Part shown: piece by piece, positions 46,425 to 58,369 of the stretch
How positions within the stretch are numbered: the stretch's first letter is position 1
Layout: each line of letters starts with the position of its first letter
From: Halichondria panicea
Lineage: Eukaryota; Porifera; Demospongiae; Suberitida; Halichondriidae
NCBI RefSeq assembly: GCF_963675165.1
Contig: NC_087382.1
Span: forward strand, 1,798,001-1,862,000
Direction: 5' to 3'
Length of the DNA: 64,000 nucleotides
Position numbers and translations under genes: made by a program
Notes under the pieces: model-generated
What the model saw: only the letters and a program-made list of their open reading frames with translations
Database searches by the model: none
What the model was told of the DNA's origin: nothing

Positions 46425-48202
46425 ATGGCCCCTAAGAAAAGAAATCGTGGCTTTGTGAGTAAGAGAGAGAGCAATGAACCCATCCTTCTGGAGGAGCCCT
46501 ATAATGGAGGAACCGGGAAGACATTAGTGTGCCTCTGTGGAAAATGCATCTGCAAGTAAATAATTATAGTCTAGCCCTACCATACCATTGTAAAAGAGCT
46601 GCTTGTTCACATACCTGGCTGCATTGTTCGTTTGTCAAGCGTAACCATTATACCACATGCTGCCAACTATTAGCATTCAATTGCACTGCGTTAATTATTA
46701 TCGTCCATTAATCGCGATATTGAGCAAACAAATTAATCCCCACCCCCTCTTAATAATTATATAGGAAGCACCACTGTCCAGTTCACCTCAGTACTACAGG
46801 AGCCCTAATAACAGACCAAGGACTGAAGGCGTCTTACTTCCCGAAATCAGACTATCAGGAGACCTTTCGTCATATTTACCCCCAGGGATGTCGACCCTCG
46901 CTCAAAATACCCCCCACAGTCCGACACATACCCCTCACATCTTGTCAGCACGATCTAGTCACTGTAAATCGTCAGGAGTACACTCAACACCCATTGCAAC
47001 CGAAAACAGTCTCCTTTAAACCGCAAGCAACCGTACACACCGCTAATACGCAGGTTCAGAGCAGTACTTCATACAAAGAGGATTTTCCACCTCGAAAACC
47101 TGTGAAGATTAGTCGACACCCGAACAGAGCACTTCAATCAACACTAAGGCGCAGCTGTCATGATGACTCATTTGCAGATAGCTACGTGACAATGAATCAG
47201 AAAATGCTCAAGGAATGGCCAGATTATCACTGCCCACAATCTTATGGAGAGCCTATAACAGCACCATTTTTTCAAGGGGAATTTGACGGAAAGACTGTGT
47301 TTCAGAATGATTTCAAAAAAGATGTTGTATTATTTGGCCGCCCTAGCACCAGCTTTAAGAAATCTGAAACGACACATGTTAAAAATGCAGCGTTCCACAG
47401 TGAGACAACCAACAAATCAGATTACAAGCTGCCACAGATATTTACTAGAGAGCAAGTTCATTTGAGACAAGATGCCAAGAAAAACAAGGAAACAATGGAC
47501 ACTAGTAACGAAAAAATGGACGCTCTCACACAATACCAACGAGACAACCCGGGATTTCGCCACCTTCCAGTCAAGCAATGCTTACTTGCACCTCAACCAG
47601 ACAATCTCAAGCTTTTTGCAGGCCCACAACAAACTATTACAGAGAACCAAGCTAATTATAAGTACTTCCAGAATGCACCCAGACCGAGAACAACTTGCAA
47701 GAAAAAACAACAGCACCATGCAAATAGTGGACAGTTTGACGATCGTACCTCATTCAAAACTGATTTTCAACCAATTCCACTGGAAGAGATGATGGCACAA
47801 GCACAAATTGACAAGCAGGCTGCAGCTATTGGCGCCACATACAAGATGGGAGCTCAAGCAAAGCAGGCGCAAGATTATGGCCATAGATTTACTGGAAAAA
47901 CGACCAATAGCGTCCATTTCCAGCAGTGGAATGTGAGTCCCCGAATTCGCCATGGAGATCGATCCGAGATAACATACCGTCCGTCCAATCATCCATTCAA
48001 CGTCAAGTCCGAGACGAGTACAAATTTTGTTCCCATGACAGTGAGGCCCTCTAAGAGTTGCAAGCCTTTGGACGTTCATTTTGGACAGCAGAGCTCTCTC
48101 TGTCAAGCAATGGCCAGTACAACATCCTATGGAGATCACTTCCTGCCCAAGCCGCTGCCACCCAAGGAACAGTGCCCAGCAGAACTCCTACTAGGTTTAT
48201 AG
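46425..48202 (+). CDS. SAXO/FAM154-like stabiliser of axonemal microtubules, copy B
   Basis: The two exons are 46425-46555 and 46765-48202, giving 522 residues with the same split codon and the CLCGKCIC|KKHHCP signature. In the 402-residue stretch the only change from copy A is Val for Ile (DVVLFG versus DVILFG). Intron and flanks are also near-identical, so the duplication is very recent or the copies are homogenised. Both copies keep open frames, Cys-rich N-termini and Mn-type modules, and either could be functional in cilia or flagella. The downstream region differs by a 606-bp insertion (48449-49054). Confidence 0.8.
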
Positions 48203-48330
48203 GTAGCTATAGATAGTGCATTGAACAGTCCATGTAGTTTTAGTTTCATTCATGCGTGCATTTACCCCCTTTACTGTGCATAAAATTATGCTTTGGATAT
48301 TTCGGCAATGACAGACTGACTGTATAAAGA

Positions 48331-48376
48331 TAGCCTCGATTCCAGGCCGATTTTAATTGGCCTTGAATCGAGGCTA
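48331..48376. mobile_element. 46-bp palindromic TAGCC...GGCTA element
   Basis: Identical to 22253-22298 and at the same place after the SAXO stop codon. Confidence 0.7.
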
Positions 48377-48448
48377 CTCTGTTGGCTGACTCCGGGATCC
48401 TACTCCAGGAGTAATACTTCTCTCGAGGCTACGTGTGTTTACTGTCTC

Positions 48449-49054
48449 CAGGGGCGTAGCCAGACTTTTGACACAGGGGTTTCCTTCGAAAAACCAGCGG
48501 CGCGGTAGCGCCGGCAAATTTTAGCCACGCCCACTTCCGGTGCCACACCTTCTTGATTGGGGCACACCTACTGGTTACACCTACTGCTCATTGTTTGTAA
48601 TGACTTTTTTTACATGTTTGTGAAGCTAGCTAGACTGTCTAGCTAGTCTAGCTAGCTATAGACATTCTAAAAGGCAGGTGTCAATTGTGTATTGCTAGTC
48701 TAGCTGAGCACCATTACATTTACCTGAGAGGTTTCATGTGGCTGAGATTGTTCTAAACTTGTCCTTCCTGAATATCGAATAAAGTTGTGAGTCTGAGAAT
48801 ACTGGAGCATGCAGGATTGATACTAGAACTTAAGTCTTGGTCTTCTTTGTTTGAGGTAGCTAGCTAGCTAGCTAGCTGAGACAAAGCTAGCCAAAGTGAA
48901 ACGATTCACGGTGCTACATGATTTGCAGCCACGTGCATGAAAAGATGGGCAGGGCTGGCTTGATTTCAATTATTGGGGAGCCCTGCCCAATTTTCTCAGC
49001 AGCTCCTGGGGGGGGTTTCTGGGCAACCAGGAAACAATGGTAGCTACGCCCCTG
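48449..49054. mobile_element. Element with CAGGGGCGTAGC ends (606 bp)
   Basis: Left end CAGGGGCGTAGCCAG, right end GTAGCTACGCCCCTG, flanked by GTCTC on both sides (48444-48448 and 49055-49059). Copy A near 22365 is uninterrupted. The ends look like hAT elements, but only 5 bp are duplicated, so the class is uncertain. No transposase is seen, and a GCTAGCTA run lies near 48855. Confidence 0.8.
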
Positions 49055-49059
49055 GTCTC

Positions 49060-49746
49060 TAATGTCTTTTAACAGTAAACACACATAGCCTTGAGACCAG
49101 GACTGAAGCTGTCGACTGAGAAAGTAGTTTACAACAGAATTCACCATGCACGCATTTTATACACAAGCTGTCATCTAATTCACCAGGGCTCTATTTTAGT
49201 GAAGCTATTATATCCTAAAAAGTTACACACATTTTTTTTAATCATAAACGGAAGTGTTAGTTCAGAACGTGTTTGGAGTTACCTCCAACTAGATGCGACC
49301 CTCTAAATATCCCATGCAGGACTTCAACATAATTAACCTCCAAAAGAAGCGATCTCTGGAATCGTATAAATTATTAAAATGTCACCCTTAAAAACTGAGG
49401 TCTTACGGTAGTAAGGAGATAAAAGATATCAAACTTTCCGCAGCATAATTTCATAAATTTTTGTGCTGATAGTGGAAGGTGCTTACTTGGGCCACATTGT
49501 TGCATCTGCATGCATGAGCATCTATACCAGCTGCTGATAATTATAGCCGTAGTTAGGTCGCTTATGAATTTAATACTAAAGAGCCTCCTCCTCAACTTGA
49601 TACTATAGGTGAATCCATGCATGTATAGTCTGTGTTGTTACTATACTTGTGGGGGAAAGCTGTAAAGTGAACACTTCAGCTAATCCGGACAGGAAATTAG
49701 ATCTCAGTTCTGTGAATGCATGTATGGTGGTAGACTCTATATAGTG
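49060..49746. other. Intergenic, no gene seen
   Basis: Near-identical to 22375-23058. It carries the second half of the TAGCCTTGAGA palindrome and one dispersed-repeat unit before the minisatellite. Confidence 0.55.
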
Positions 49747-50925
49747 AATGAATCCTTGTATGCATGGTGGTAGCATGGTGGGGTCATCCATGGAGGTGAA
49801 TCCTTGCATGCATGGTGGTAGCATGGTGGGGTCATCCATGGAGGTGAATCCTTGTATGCATGGTGGTAGCACGGTGGGGTCATGGAGGTGAATCCTTCTA
49901 TGCATGGTGGTAGCATGGTGGGGTCATGGAGGTGAATCCTTGTATGCATGGTGGTAGCATGGTGGGGTCATGGAGGTGAATCCTTGTATGCATGGTGGTA
50001 GCACGGTGGGGTCATGGAGGTGAATCCTTGTATGCATGGTGGTAGCACGGTGGGGTCATGGAGGTGAATCCTTGTATGCATGGTGGTAGCACGGTGGGGT
50101 CATGGAGGTGAATCCTTGTATGCATGGTGGTAGCACGGTGGGGTCATGGAGGTGAATCCTTGTATGCATGGTGGTAGCACGGTGGGGTCATGGAGGTGAA
50201 TCCTTGTATGCATGGTGGTAGCATGGTGGGGTCATGGAGGTGAATCCTTGCATGCATGGTGGTAGCATGGTGCATGGGGTCATGGAGGTGAATCCTTGTA
50301 TGCATGGTGGTAGCATGGTGGGGTCATGGAGGTGAATCCTTGTATGCATGGTGGTAGCATGGTGGGGTCATGGAGGTGAATCCTTGTATGCATGGTGGTA
50401 GCATGGTGGGGTCATGGAGGTGAATCCTTGCATGCATGGTGGTAGCATGGTGCATGGGGTCATGGAGGTGAATCCTTGTATGCATGGTGGTAGCATGGTG
50501 GGGTCATGGAGGTGAATCCTTGTATGCATGGTGGTAGCATGGTGGGGTCATGGAGGTGAATCCTTGTATGCATGGTGGTAGCATGGTGGGGTCATGGAGG
50601 TGAATCCTTGCATGCATGGTGGTAGCATGGTGCATGGGGTCATGGAGGTGAATCCTTGTATGCATGGTGGTAGCACGGTGGGGTCATGGAGGTGAATCCT
50701 TGCATGCATGGTGGTAGCATGGTGGGGTCATGGAGGTGAATCCTTGTATGCATGGTGGTAGCACGGTGGGGTCATGGAGGTGAATCCTTGCATGCATGGT
50801 GGTAGCATGGTGGGGTCATGGAGGTGAATCCTTGCATGCATGGTGGTAGCATGGTGGGGTCATGGAGGTGAATCCTTGCATGCATGGTGGTAGCATGGTG
50901 CATGGGGTCATGGAGGTGAATCCTT
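49747..50925. repeat. 44-bp minisatellite, expanded allele
   Basis: About 26 units, against about 9.5 at 23060. Units with an extra CATG (TGCATGGGG) fall near 50272, 50452 and 50632, exactly 180 bases apart, showing a four-unit higher-order repeat. Runs of units with AGCACGG instead of AGCATGG mark other local expansions. It has no coding role. Confidence 0.9.
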
Positions 50926-52555
50926 GATAGTGCCTATTTTGTAGAATGAAATTGGATATCACTGTTCTGTGAATGAGGTTAATCCATGTAAACATGCAGT
51001 CTATGTTATTAGGCTTTAATAGTTAAAGACCTAGCTGTTTACTTTGAGGAGGTCCATGTTAATTGTTACTATAATTTAATAGCTATATGCACGTGATATT
51101 TTAATATTGCAGTGTAATATCATGTTGAATCTCATGAGTATAGTTGTGATCCCAATTTGGGCAAGCATCATGGGTCTTTCATTTCCATGTCGGCATAATT
51201 ATACTCTTAGTATAATAGCATATACTTTTAGTATAATAAACAATCATCATAACGGCATAGTAACTTATATCGTATTTTTCTTTCCTATATATATACAGCA
51301 TGCCCGAGTGAGGTTCGCATGATGCACCGCTATATTATGATATTAAATTATCATGCATGTGGAACCTTGACCTTTGGACCCGCAGGGTTGCTACGTTGTA
51401 CACTCCACCTTAACAACTGGCACTCATGTATATGCATGTATATATAGGTAACGTGTTCTACAAGACTACATGCATGCAACTAATGTGTTTTGGAATATAT
51501 CCACACTTCTCATAATAAGCTGCATGGGATCATGCTTTTGTGTTGTAATTATGTGGTGAATCCATGCATTCTATGTTGCAACTACCCTAAATTGTAATGA
51601 AACGTGGAGGCTCTAGGATAGCAATATAAATTAGTGACTTGTGCATGAAACCTCGAAATTTAGCTGCCGCTCAAATCGTGTTTCAAAAGTGCAAATACTC
51701 CATTCATGCATGCATGCGTATACTCCTGACTTTCATACACACCTCCCATATATAGACATAAACACTTGCAACGGCTTTATCAACTGTAGTTCTATTGTGC
51801 ATGGCAAAGAGCTAGTACTACCATGCATGCACATTATTATTGCATTTCTTGGGCCGATAACACCTGGAATTACATGCTTTTGCTAATGAAATTAGATCCA
51901 ATTAATGTGATGAATCCGTGCAGTCCATGTGGTTATAACCTGGAATTATGCTTCTGCTAATGGCTAGGAAATTAGATTACAGTCCTGCGCATGTACAGTC
52001 CATGAATGCGGTTTTTATCTTCTGCTAAATGAAACAAGCGTGCGCTTGCTAATGCCTCTCGCCATGTTTTTGCTTTCGTATTAGAGTGTTATAGAAGAGG
52101 TAAATAATTTGCAGTGTGCTTTGATTGTTTCACAAGAAAGGGGTGTCCACAGTTAATAGTGCATATACTTATCGTCTTAAATGGCCTGTATAGCCAAACA
52201 GTGGGAGCAAACCGTTGTCAAAGGCATAGTCAGTAGTCTGTGAGATAAGGACAGAATTCAATCACAGAAAATAGTATCTATAATAAGCAGTCTAAAAAGA
52301 ATTTAAGCACAGAATTCAATCACAGAAAGTAGTATCTAGAGCACTAAAGTGCAAACCCTCGGCTGGTGACATGATTATAAAGAAACCAAAAGAGTGATAT
52401 AATGCAGTGCCTTCCTTATACGTGATATACTAGTCGGTTAAACGCAGAGAATTGAATCATTTCAGCTACAGTAAAATTATAGTAATGTGGTGATCCCAAG
52501 ATAGATTTTCTGTCACATGTGTATACTTGTGCAAGTACTTATAATTAACTCTCAG
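50926..52555. other. Intergenic, no gene seen
   Basis: Matches 23481-24905 with about 230 extra bases at 51970-52200. The extra bases make this copy's P-promoter-like relic longer (CCATGAATGCGGTTTTTATC). Confidence 0.55.
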
Positions 52556-52770
52556 TTGATGAGCTACTGCAAGCAGCCTGCAGTCCCTGATGGATGAGCG
52601 AGTTAGATTCCTCTTACTTTATATACATGTATACTTGTCTATAGGTTGTACAATTATATGTATCGTTGCACTAAGATGATTAAATGCACTGTTTCATCCA
52701 AGCTTTTTATTTGTGCAGACAAGAGTAAACCAGCCGAACATGAGAAGTGTGGATACGCCAACAAGCAAAA
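52556..52770 (+). pseudogene. Remnant of the last two exons of a P-family gene (duplicate)
   Basis: Same relic as 24906-25110. TTGATGAGCTACTGCAAGC follows CTCAG, the donor is again GCGAGT, and the terminal exon begins at 52719. No other exons remain. Confidence 0.75.
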
Positions 52771-53289
52771 ATAGTAGAACACATTAGAAATATTGTGTGA
52801 GAACTTGTAATTATGATTACATTATTATGAGAATAATAGAAATGAGTTATTAATTAAATGAACTTCAACCTCAGACCAGCCTGCATGTCGTAATCACAAT
52901 CATCATAATTGTGCATGCATGCGTGCATATATGCACAAGCCAATATTATTATATTGTACATGTCATTATAATTATTGCCTCGAGCATTGACAATTTGGGA
53001 AACTAGTTTAATATAATTATGCTCTCCCTACATATTTGAGATACATGCATGCACCCCAGTCAAGAAACAAATTCTCACAAAACAATCAATCAATCAATCA
53101 ATCAATAAGATTTATCCAACACACAGGAAAGGGAAGCACAGTAGGCATGTGGTTTTTATCTGGAAATGTTTCAGCAAAGAATTAGATCGCAGTGTACATA
53201 TAGAACCCATGCCATGCAGTTAATGTGGTTGATTAATGGCATCACATCAGTCTATGCACAGCCCCTTGTACTGCACATGAATTCATGAG
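52771..53289. other. Intergenic, no gene seen
   Basis: Includes a short (CAAT)n run at about 53083-53106 and dispersed-repeat units leading to the P6 promoter. Confidence 0.55.
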
Positions 53290-53296
53290 TATATAA
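53290..53296 (+). promoter_or_regulatory. TATA box of P6
   Basis: TATATAA, 86 bases before the P6 ATG, in the conserved block. Confidence 0.7.
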
Positions 53297-53375
53297 GTGG
53301 GTCCAATTTTCTCATTGACATTCACTGCAATTGTTTATCACTTCAAGTTGTGAAGGATTTTCTCAGGATATCATC

Positions 53376-54952
53376 ATGAAAACTTTAATGATTGCCACTG
53401 TGGCTCTGCTATCTCTCGTGGCCCTGGCCTCTTCTGCTCCTTATCGCTCTTATTATCAGGAGAAAGATGCTCAGAAGTAGTAACAGCATGACTATATATA
53501 AATATTACGATCAGCTGAAGGATGCCCTGGAGCAAAGCAATGGTAATTTCACCAATACCATGCACTAGAAAGTGACACCATTATTAGAATAATTATGTTG
53601 TTTCGTATTCACTAATTACTTACGAATTTACTACAGTTGAGGAGGCTTGTCAGCAACGCGGTAATTATTACTATATATAAGACACAGATGCAGCAGAACG
53701 ATGGCCCAAGCAACTACGTACATGTATTACTATAAGGCACAAATGCAGCAGAATGATCGCCCAAGCAACTATTACTATAAGACATAGATGCAGCAGGACG
53801 ATCACCGCCCAAGCAACTATTACTATAAGACACAGATGCAGCAGGACGGTGGCCTAATTAAGCAACTATTACTATATAAGGCGCAGATGCAGCAGGACGG
53901 TGGCCCAAGCAACTATTACTATAAGACACAGATGCAGCAGGACGATCGCCCAAGCAACTATTACTATAAGACACAGATGCAGCAAGACGGTGGCCCAAGC
54001 AACTATTACTATAAGGCACAAATGCAGCAGGATGGTGGCCCAAGCTATAAGACACAGGTGCAGCAGGACGATCGCCCATTGCAAGCACTATTACTATAAG
54101 GCACAGATGCAGCAGGACGGTGGCCCAATTAAGCTATAAGACACAGATGCAGCAGAACGATCGCCCATGCAAGCAACTATTACTATAAGGCACAGATGCA
54201 ACAAGATGAGCCAGGTAAGTACCTTCAACAACTCGACCATGCAGAATTCATAAGAATGTGACACTATGCATTAAGTTAAGTTTAAATTTATTATAGCCCA
54301 TCACATAAGAATAATTTACTACAGCTGATTGGACACCAGCTGAGGTGCCCATGTAAGTACACCTTCCACCAACTAATGCATGAGTGCTGCTAAGGCCACT
54401 GTTAGTTGCATACTTGTTTCAGATCAACCTCCCTCCTCGGTTTTGCTCACCTCCTCAATTAAGTCATTATTGCTGATGTCAGCCATTATTTGAGGTCAAA
54501 GTCCTTTTTTTTGCTGACATTGCATTATTTTACCATGTGCCATGTGCAATTGTGCACCAAAAGCCAGTGCATAAAAAAAATTAAACTATCGTTCAGACTC
54601 TGTCCTTTTGTGTATTTTTGTCAGTTAAAAAAACAGGATATAACATCATCAAATAATGGGATAATGGGTAATGAAGACCTCCCTCCCCGCATCGGGGTCG
54701 AGCTAGATTCTCATCTGAAACTATATGCAACTAACAGTGGCCTAATATACATGAACATGACACTATTTAAATTGCATTTAAAAAAAACGCCTTCGTAGTT
54801 TCTCAACACCAACCACCTAAGTATATAGAATCAATTTCAGCTGCAGTATAATAGTAATGTACGGTGATCAACAATAATTTGCTGTTACATGAATGATCAC
54901 TTTCTGCAGCTGACAGTCTACTGCTAGCAGCGCTGCAGTCCCTGATGGACAA
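53376..54952 (+). pseudogene. P6: disabled P-family gene, counterpart of P3
   Basis: Exon 1 (53376-53542) has a TAG at codon 35 (53478-53480) and is out of phase at its end. Exon 2 (53637-54214) has TA insertions near 53672 and 53873, an in-frame TAG in one unit (AAGACATAGATG) and ATTA insertions. Exon 4 is 54325-54352 and exon 5 is 54910-54952. The last exon is missing. The small indels in the leader and the ATTA insertions are shared with P3, so both derive from an already decaying copy. A Harbinger-type MITE lies in an intron. Confidence 0.85.
54394..54742. mobile_element. PIF/Harbinger-type MITE in an intron of P6
   Basis: GGCCACTGTTAGTTGCAT and its exact inverse, with TAA on each side (54391-54393 and 54743-54745). 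Same insertion as 26448, so it predates the block duplication. Confidence 0.85.
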
Positions 54953-55019
54953 GTGAGTAGACTTCTCTAGTTGCGTGATATGCTATTAGGCCAGGCAAAG
55001 TAGATTAGCCCTTTACTGG

Positions 55020-55770
55020 TAGTTGGGCAGAGTCCAACCAACGCTTCGCTCATGGTTGGGTATCAGTACATGTAGCAGTTTTGTTCCCACTGCAAGAAAT
55101 TTGCAGCCCAATCAGATTGCTGCGTTCAAGTGGGAAACCTTACAGCTCAATTTAGCTGACAAGGCGAGCTGGGACACTGTATTTCTCTAGAGAATGCAGA
55201 AACAGCTCCTGCTAGATATCTAGGCTACTAGAAAAGAAGCATAGTCTATCTTAGCATCTATGAATGAAGCTTAAACAGTATGTATTAATTAATTAAAAGG
55301 ACTTGTCTTTGTTTTAAGTTTTGTTGTGCTACCAATAAGATTAGATCATTAGTTTGGACAAAACCTGTGTTATGTATGCCTTCTTTGGTCTTCGAAAAGC
55401 TTCTCAGAAGCCTTGGGGTTGTCTTATAGCTGGCTGTACCTCTCCTTGTGCTAGATGTCTAACTATTATGAAAAAGTTTATTTCTGCCTGTACTAAATCT
55501 TATATTACAGGCTACAGTATTCTTCTACTTTCTCTAAGAGTCTGAGGTCTTTCTTGAATTCCAAAACAACTATAGCTAGATCCAGTCAGCTAGAATAGCC
55601 ATCCAAATAGTTAATTGATTTCTTTATATCGCACCCCTGAGCCATGCGGTTGTCAGCCACTTAAAGATTAAACAATATTCATACTCTGTCTCAAGTACCG
55701 GTGGAACAAAACTGTTACGTGTACTGATACCCAACCCAGAGCGCAGCGTTGGTTGGACTCCGCCCAACTA
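55020..55770. mobile_element. TA-ended element with 9-bp duplication (751 bp)
   Basis: TAGTTGGGC...GCCCAACTA ends, inverted repeats of about 65 bp, flanked by CTTTACTGG (55011-55019 and 55771-55779). The ends differ from TAGCCTCG but the TA...TA form and duplication length are the same. The interior has a 63-residue ORF at 55354 with several Cys but no recognised domain. P3's counterpart region (29860) lacks it. Confidence 0.8.
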
Positions 55771-55779
55771 CTTTACTGG

Positions 55780-56589
55780 TCGAATTGTTGTAAGTTTTAC
55801 AACAACAATCTGGGAGGGAACGTGTTATCAACTTGTGAATGTTGCATGATATTGGATTCTGTGGCAGATTGGATAGTATCATGAATCCGATTATCCTTTG
55901 AAGTTCTGCTGAGCTGTTCAATTAGGACACTTAAAACAAAAAAAAGGTTTAAAACAAGCTATACAGGATGTAGGACTGAGTAGTATCCATTGGTAGACCC
56001 TCTGGACTATCTTGGTAGCCATAGAATGTTTTCGAAGAGGAAGCAGCAAGCCATTTGTGTTACACAGGCACTTCACAAGTGTAAAGGCCACACATACTTC
56101 CATCGAGGCAGCAGCAAGGCATATGCGGTTGTCAGCCACTTAAAGATTAAACAATATTCATACTCTGTCTCAAGTACCGGTGGAACAAAACTGCTACGTG
56201 TACTGATACCCAACCCAGAGCGCAGCGTTGGTTGGACTACACAGGCACTTCACAAGTGTAAAGGCCACACATACTTCCATCGAGGCAGCAGCAAGGCATA
56301 TGCGGTTGTCAGCCACTTAAAGATTAAACAATATTCATACTCTGTCTCAAGTACCGGTGGAACAAAACTGCTACGTGTACTGATACCCAACCCAGAGCGC
56401 AGCGTTGGTTGGACTCCTCGATGGTTAGTTTGTGCACAGCCATTGACCCACGCCCATCTCTACAAGCCATAGCCACTTCATTGGGGGCGGCGATAACATC
56501 AAGCTAATTTGGTGGGTTGGGCTCAGATTCAAACTAAAGTGATGGAACTGTTCCAGGTTCCTGCGATTGACCTGGAGGGTTAGTAGTTT
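55780..56589. other. Copy-B-specific insertion carrying tandem 177-bp units
   Basis: Absent from the homologous place near 29868. An ORF at 55990-56472 covers two head-to-tail units (56062-56238 and 56239-56415), each ending with the right end of the 55020-55770 element (CCCAACCCAGAGCGCAGCG). The stretch 55790-55950 is the inverse of 60270-60440. Probably an aberrant copy or rearrangement of that element. The ORF is not recognised as a gene. Confidence 0.6.
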
Positions 56590-56807
56590 CTCATCACCGC
56601 CCGCTTTACTTTTAACTTTCCGCCTCAAAAAGTTCACTATTATTATTTTTTAGGCCACAATTAATGAGCCACACCCATTATATTCCAGGGCGTGGTATAA
56701 ATTAATGAGTTACACCCAGCCAAAATTAATTTCTGGTTTGTGTAATGAATATCATTATAATGTTGCAATTGCGCATGCGCAAGCGAGGTAACGATAGTGT
56801 GTTTGTG

Positions 56808-58362
56808 CATAGATAGAAGAGGGAGGGATTGGAAACGAACGACAATTTCAATGATATCCGTTGAAACACTCCTTGTCTTGTTACGTAATCACGTTCTGGC
56901 GGGATTGTAACAAAGATTTTCTCTGACTCAGTTCTTGCAGACGTTGTTAGAGTCTAACTTAGACTTCTGGGTTAGGCCAGATGTCCGTGGCTTAACTGTA
57001 TTCATACCTGGTAAGTTAGAAACTTACTTCAGTAGAGTTGAAGCAGAATAATAGGCCAGTTTTGTAGGGTAAGGTGATAGTCAAAATTATGTCTCCCTCT
57101 AGCACATATGTAAAGCTGATTTGCAGTTTGTACCTGTGTCAAACTGTATACTTGGGTCCTAGTGCTTTGCGTAAGTATTACTTTTTGAATGATACAAGTG
57201 AAACTTTTGTACTATATCAATAAATAAAGTATTTCAGGAGTGTTTTTTGTCTCCTTTTTTCATCTCTAAAAAGGGCTAGTTGAATATATTCTGCTAATAT
57301 ACTGTTAGAGGAGTATTTGAAGTTTTGCATTGTCTTTGTTTGCACTTACAGAAATGCCGTGAAAATTTTGAATCGTCATTCACAAAAGAATGAATTTAGG
57401 ATTACTGGTAAGCATGCTATACTGATTATTGCCCACACTATACTTTTATAACAATACCTGCAGTGAGGTCATTTGTGGAGATGGTTAGATATCTGTTCAC
57501 AATACCTGGAGTCATCAGCAACAGGTTGTGCCAGGACCCCGTTAAATTGGCCAACAAAGACAGAGGGGTAAATCCAACGAGAACCCGAATGTTAGTGAAT
57601 TTGCTAAGAACACAGGCTCTTCGGGTGATCAACAGCACATGTGCAACAATTAGAGGCAACTGCTGAAAGACAATAGAAGACGACCATTGCAGCTAGGTGA
57701 TGAGAATAACCCCTTCCCAAAAGAAGGCAGCATAATGTATAGAGAAATCAATTGTTCACATGTTAATTCAATCACATTCACATGTTCAATTCTTAACTGT
57801 GATAAATAATTGTTCAATTCTATAAATTTAACTGTGCATGATAATTAAATGATGCTGCAGAGTGTCACGACTTCAATTCTGAGTAGAATTTCAGCCCGAA
57901 CCATCACACTATGTTCAGAACCCTCCAACGAAATTAACTATCAACGCAGAAGCTGTGTTGAGGGCAACTGCTTCCTCTGGTGATGAAGCTTTGAATCTAT
58001 GTACTCTCTGTCAAAACAGTCATAAAAGCTTCCTTAAACCTACCTGCATTTACATGAAAAGGAAAGAAAGTAAATGGAAAGTAATTAATTATTATTTATT
58101 ATTAACAAACAGTTCAACATCACTTACTCTGAAATGGAGCCGGAGCACTACTTTCCATTGTACAGTGCAAATGTAGACCTGAGCTAGAAAGCCATTCTTG
58201 AGAACTAGAAAGCCATATACTCGAAATCAGCTGGCTGGAACACAATTTTTATTTTGAGGAAGTATAAGTAGTGATCACTTCCCTCTTTGATCTATGCTTC
58301 CGGCAGACAAGGAGTGTTCGGCACACGTGATTCGTTTCCAATCCCTCCCTTTTCTATCTATG
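56808..58362. mobile_element. Probable P-element-like DNA transposon relic (1555 bp)
   Basis: CATAGATAGAAGAGGGAGGG begins inverted repeats of 32 bp with one mismatch. GTTTGTG flanks both ends (56801-56807 and 58363-58369), and a subterminal inverted repeat AACACTCCTTGTCT lies just inside each end. Block 1 (30105) is the empty site. An exon-like stretch at about 57463-57666, between a TGCAG acceptor and a stop, reads QALRVINST...IRGNC, with nearby frames giving GQQRQRG and ENPNVSEF. These resemble the C-terminal part of P-element/THAP9-type transposases as I remember them. The frames are broken and most of the transposase is missing. Confidence 0.55.
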
Positions 58363-58369
58363 GTTTGTG

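Noticed and set aside
49747-50925. CRISPR-like array
   Set aside because: The units are contiguous with no unique spacers, and the genome is eukaryotic.
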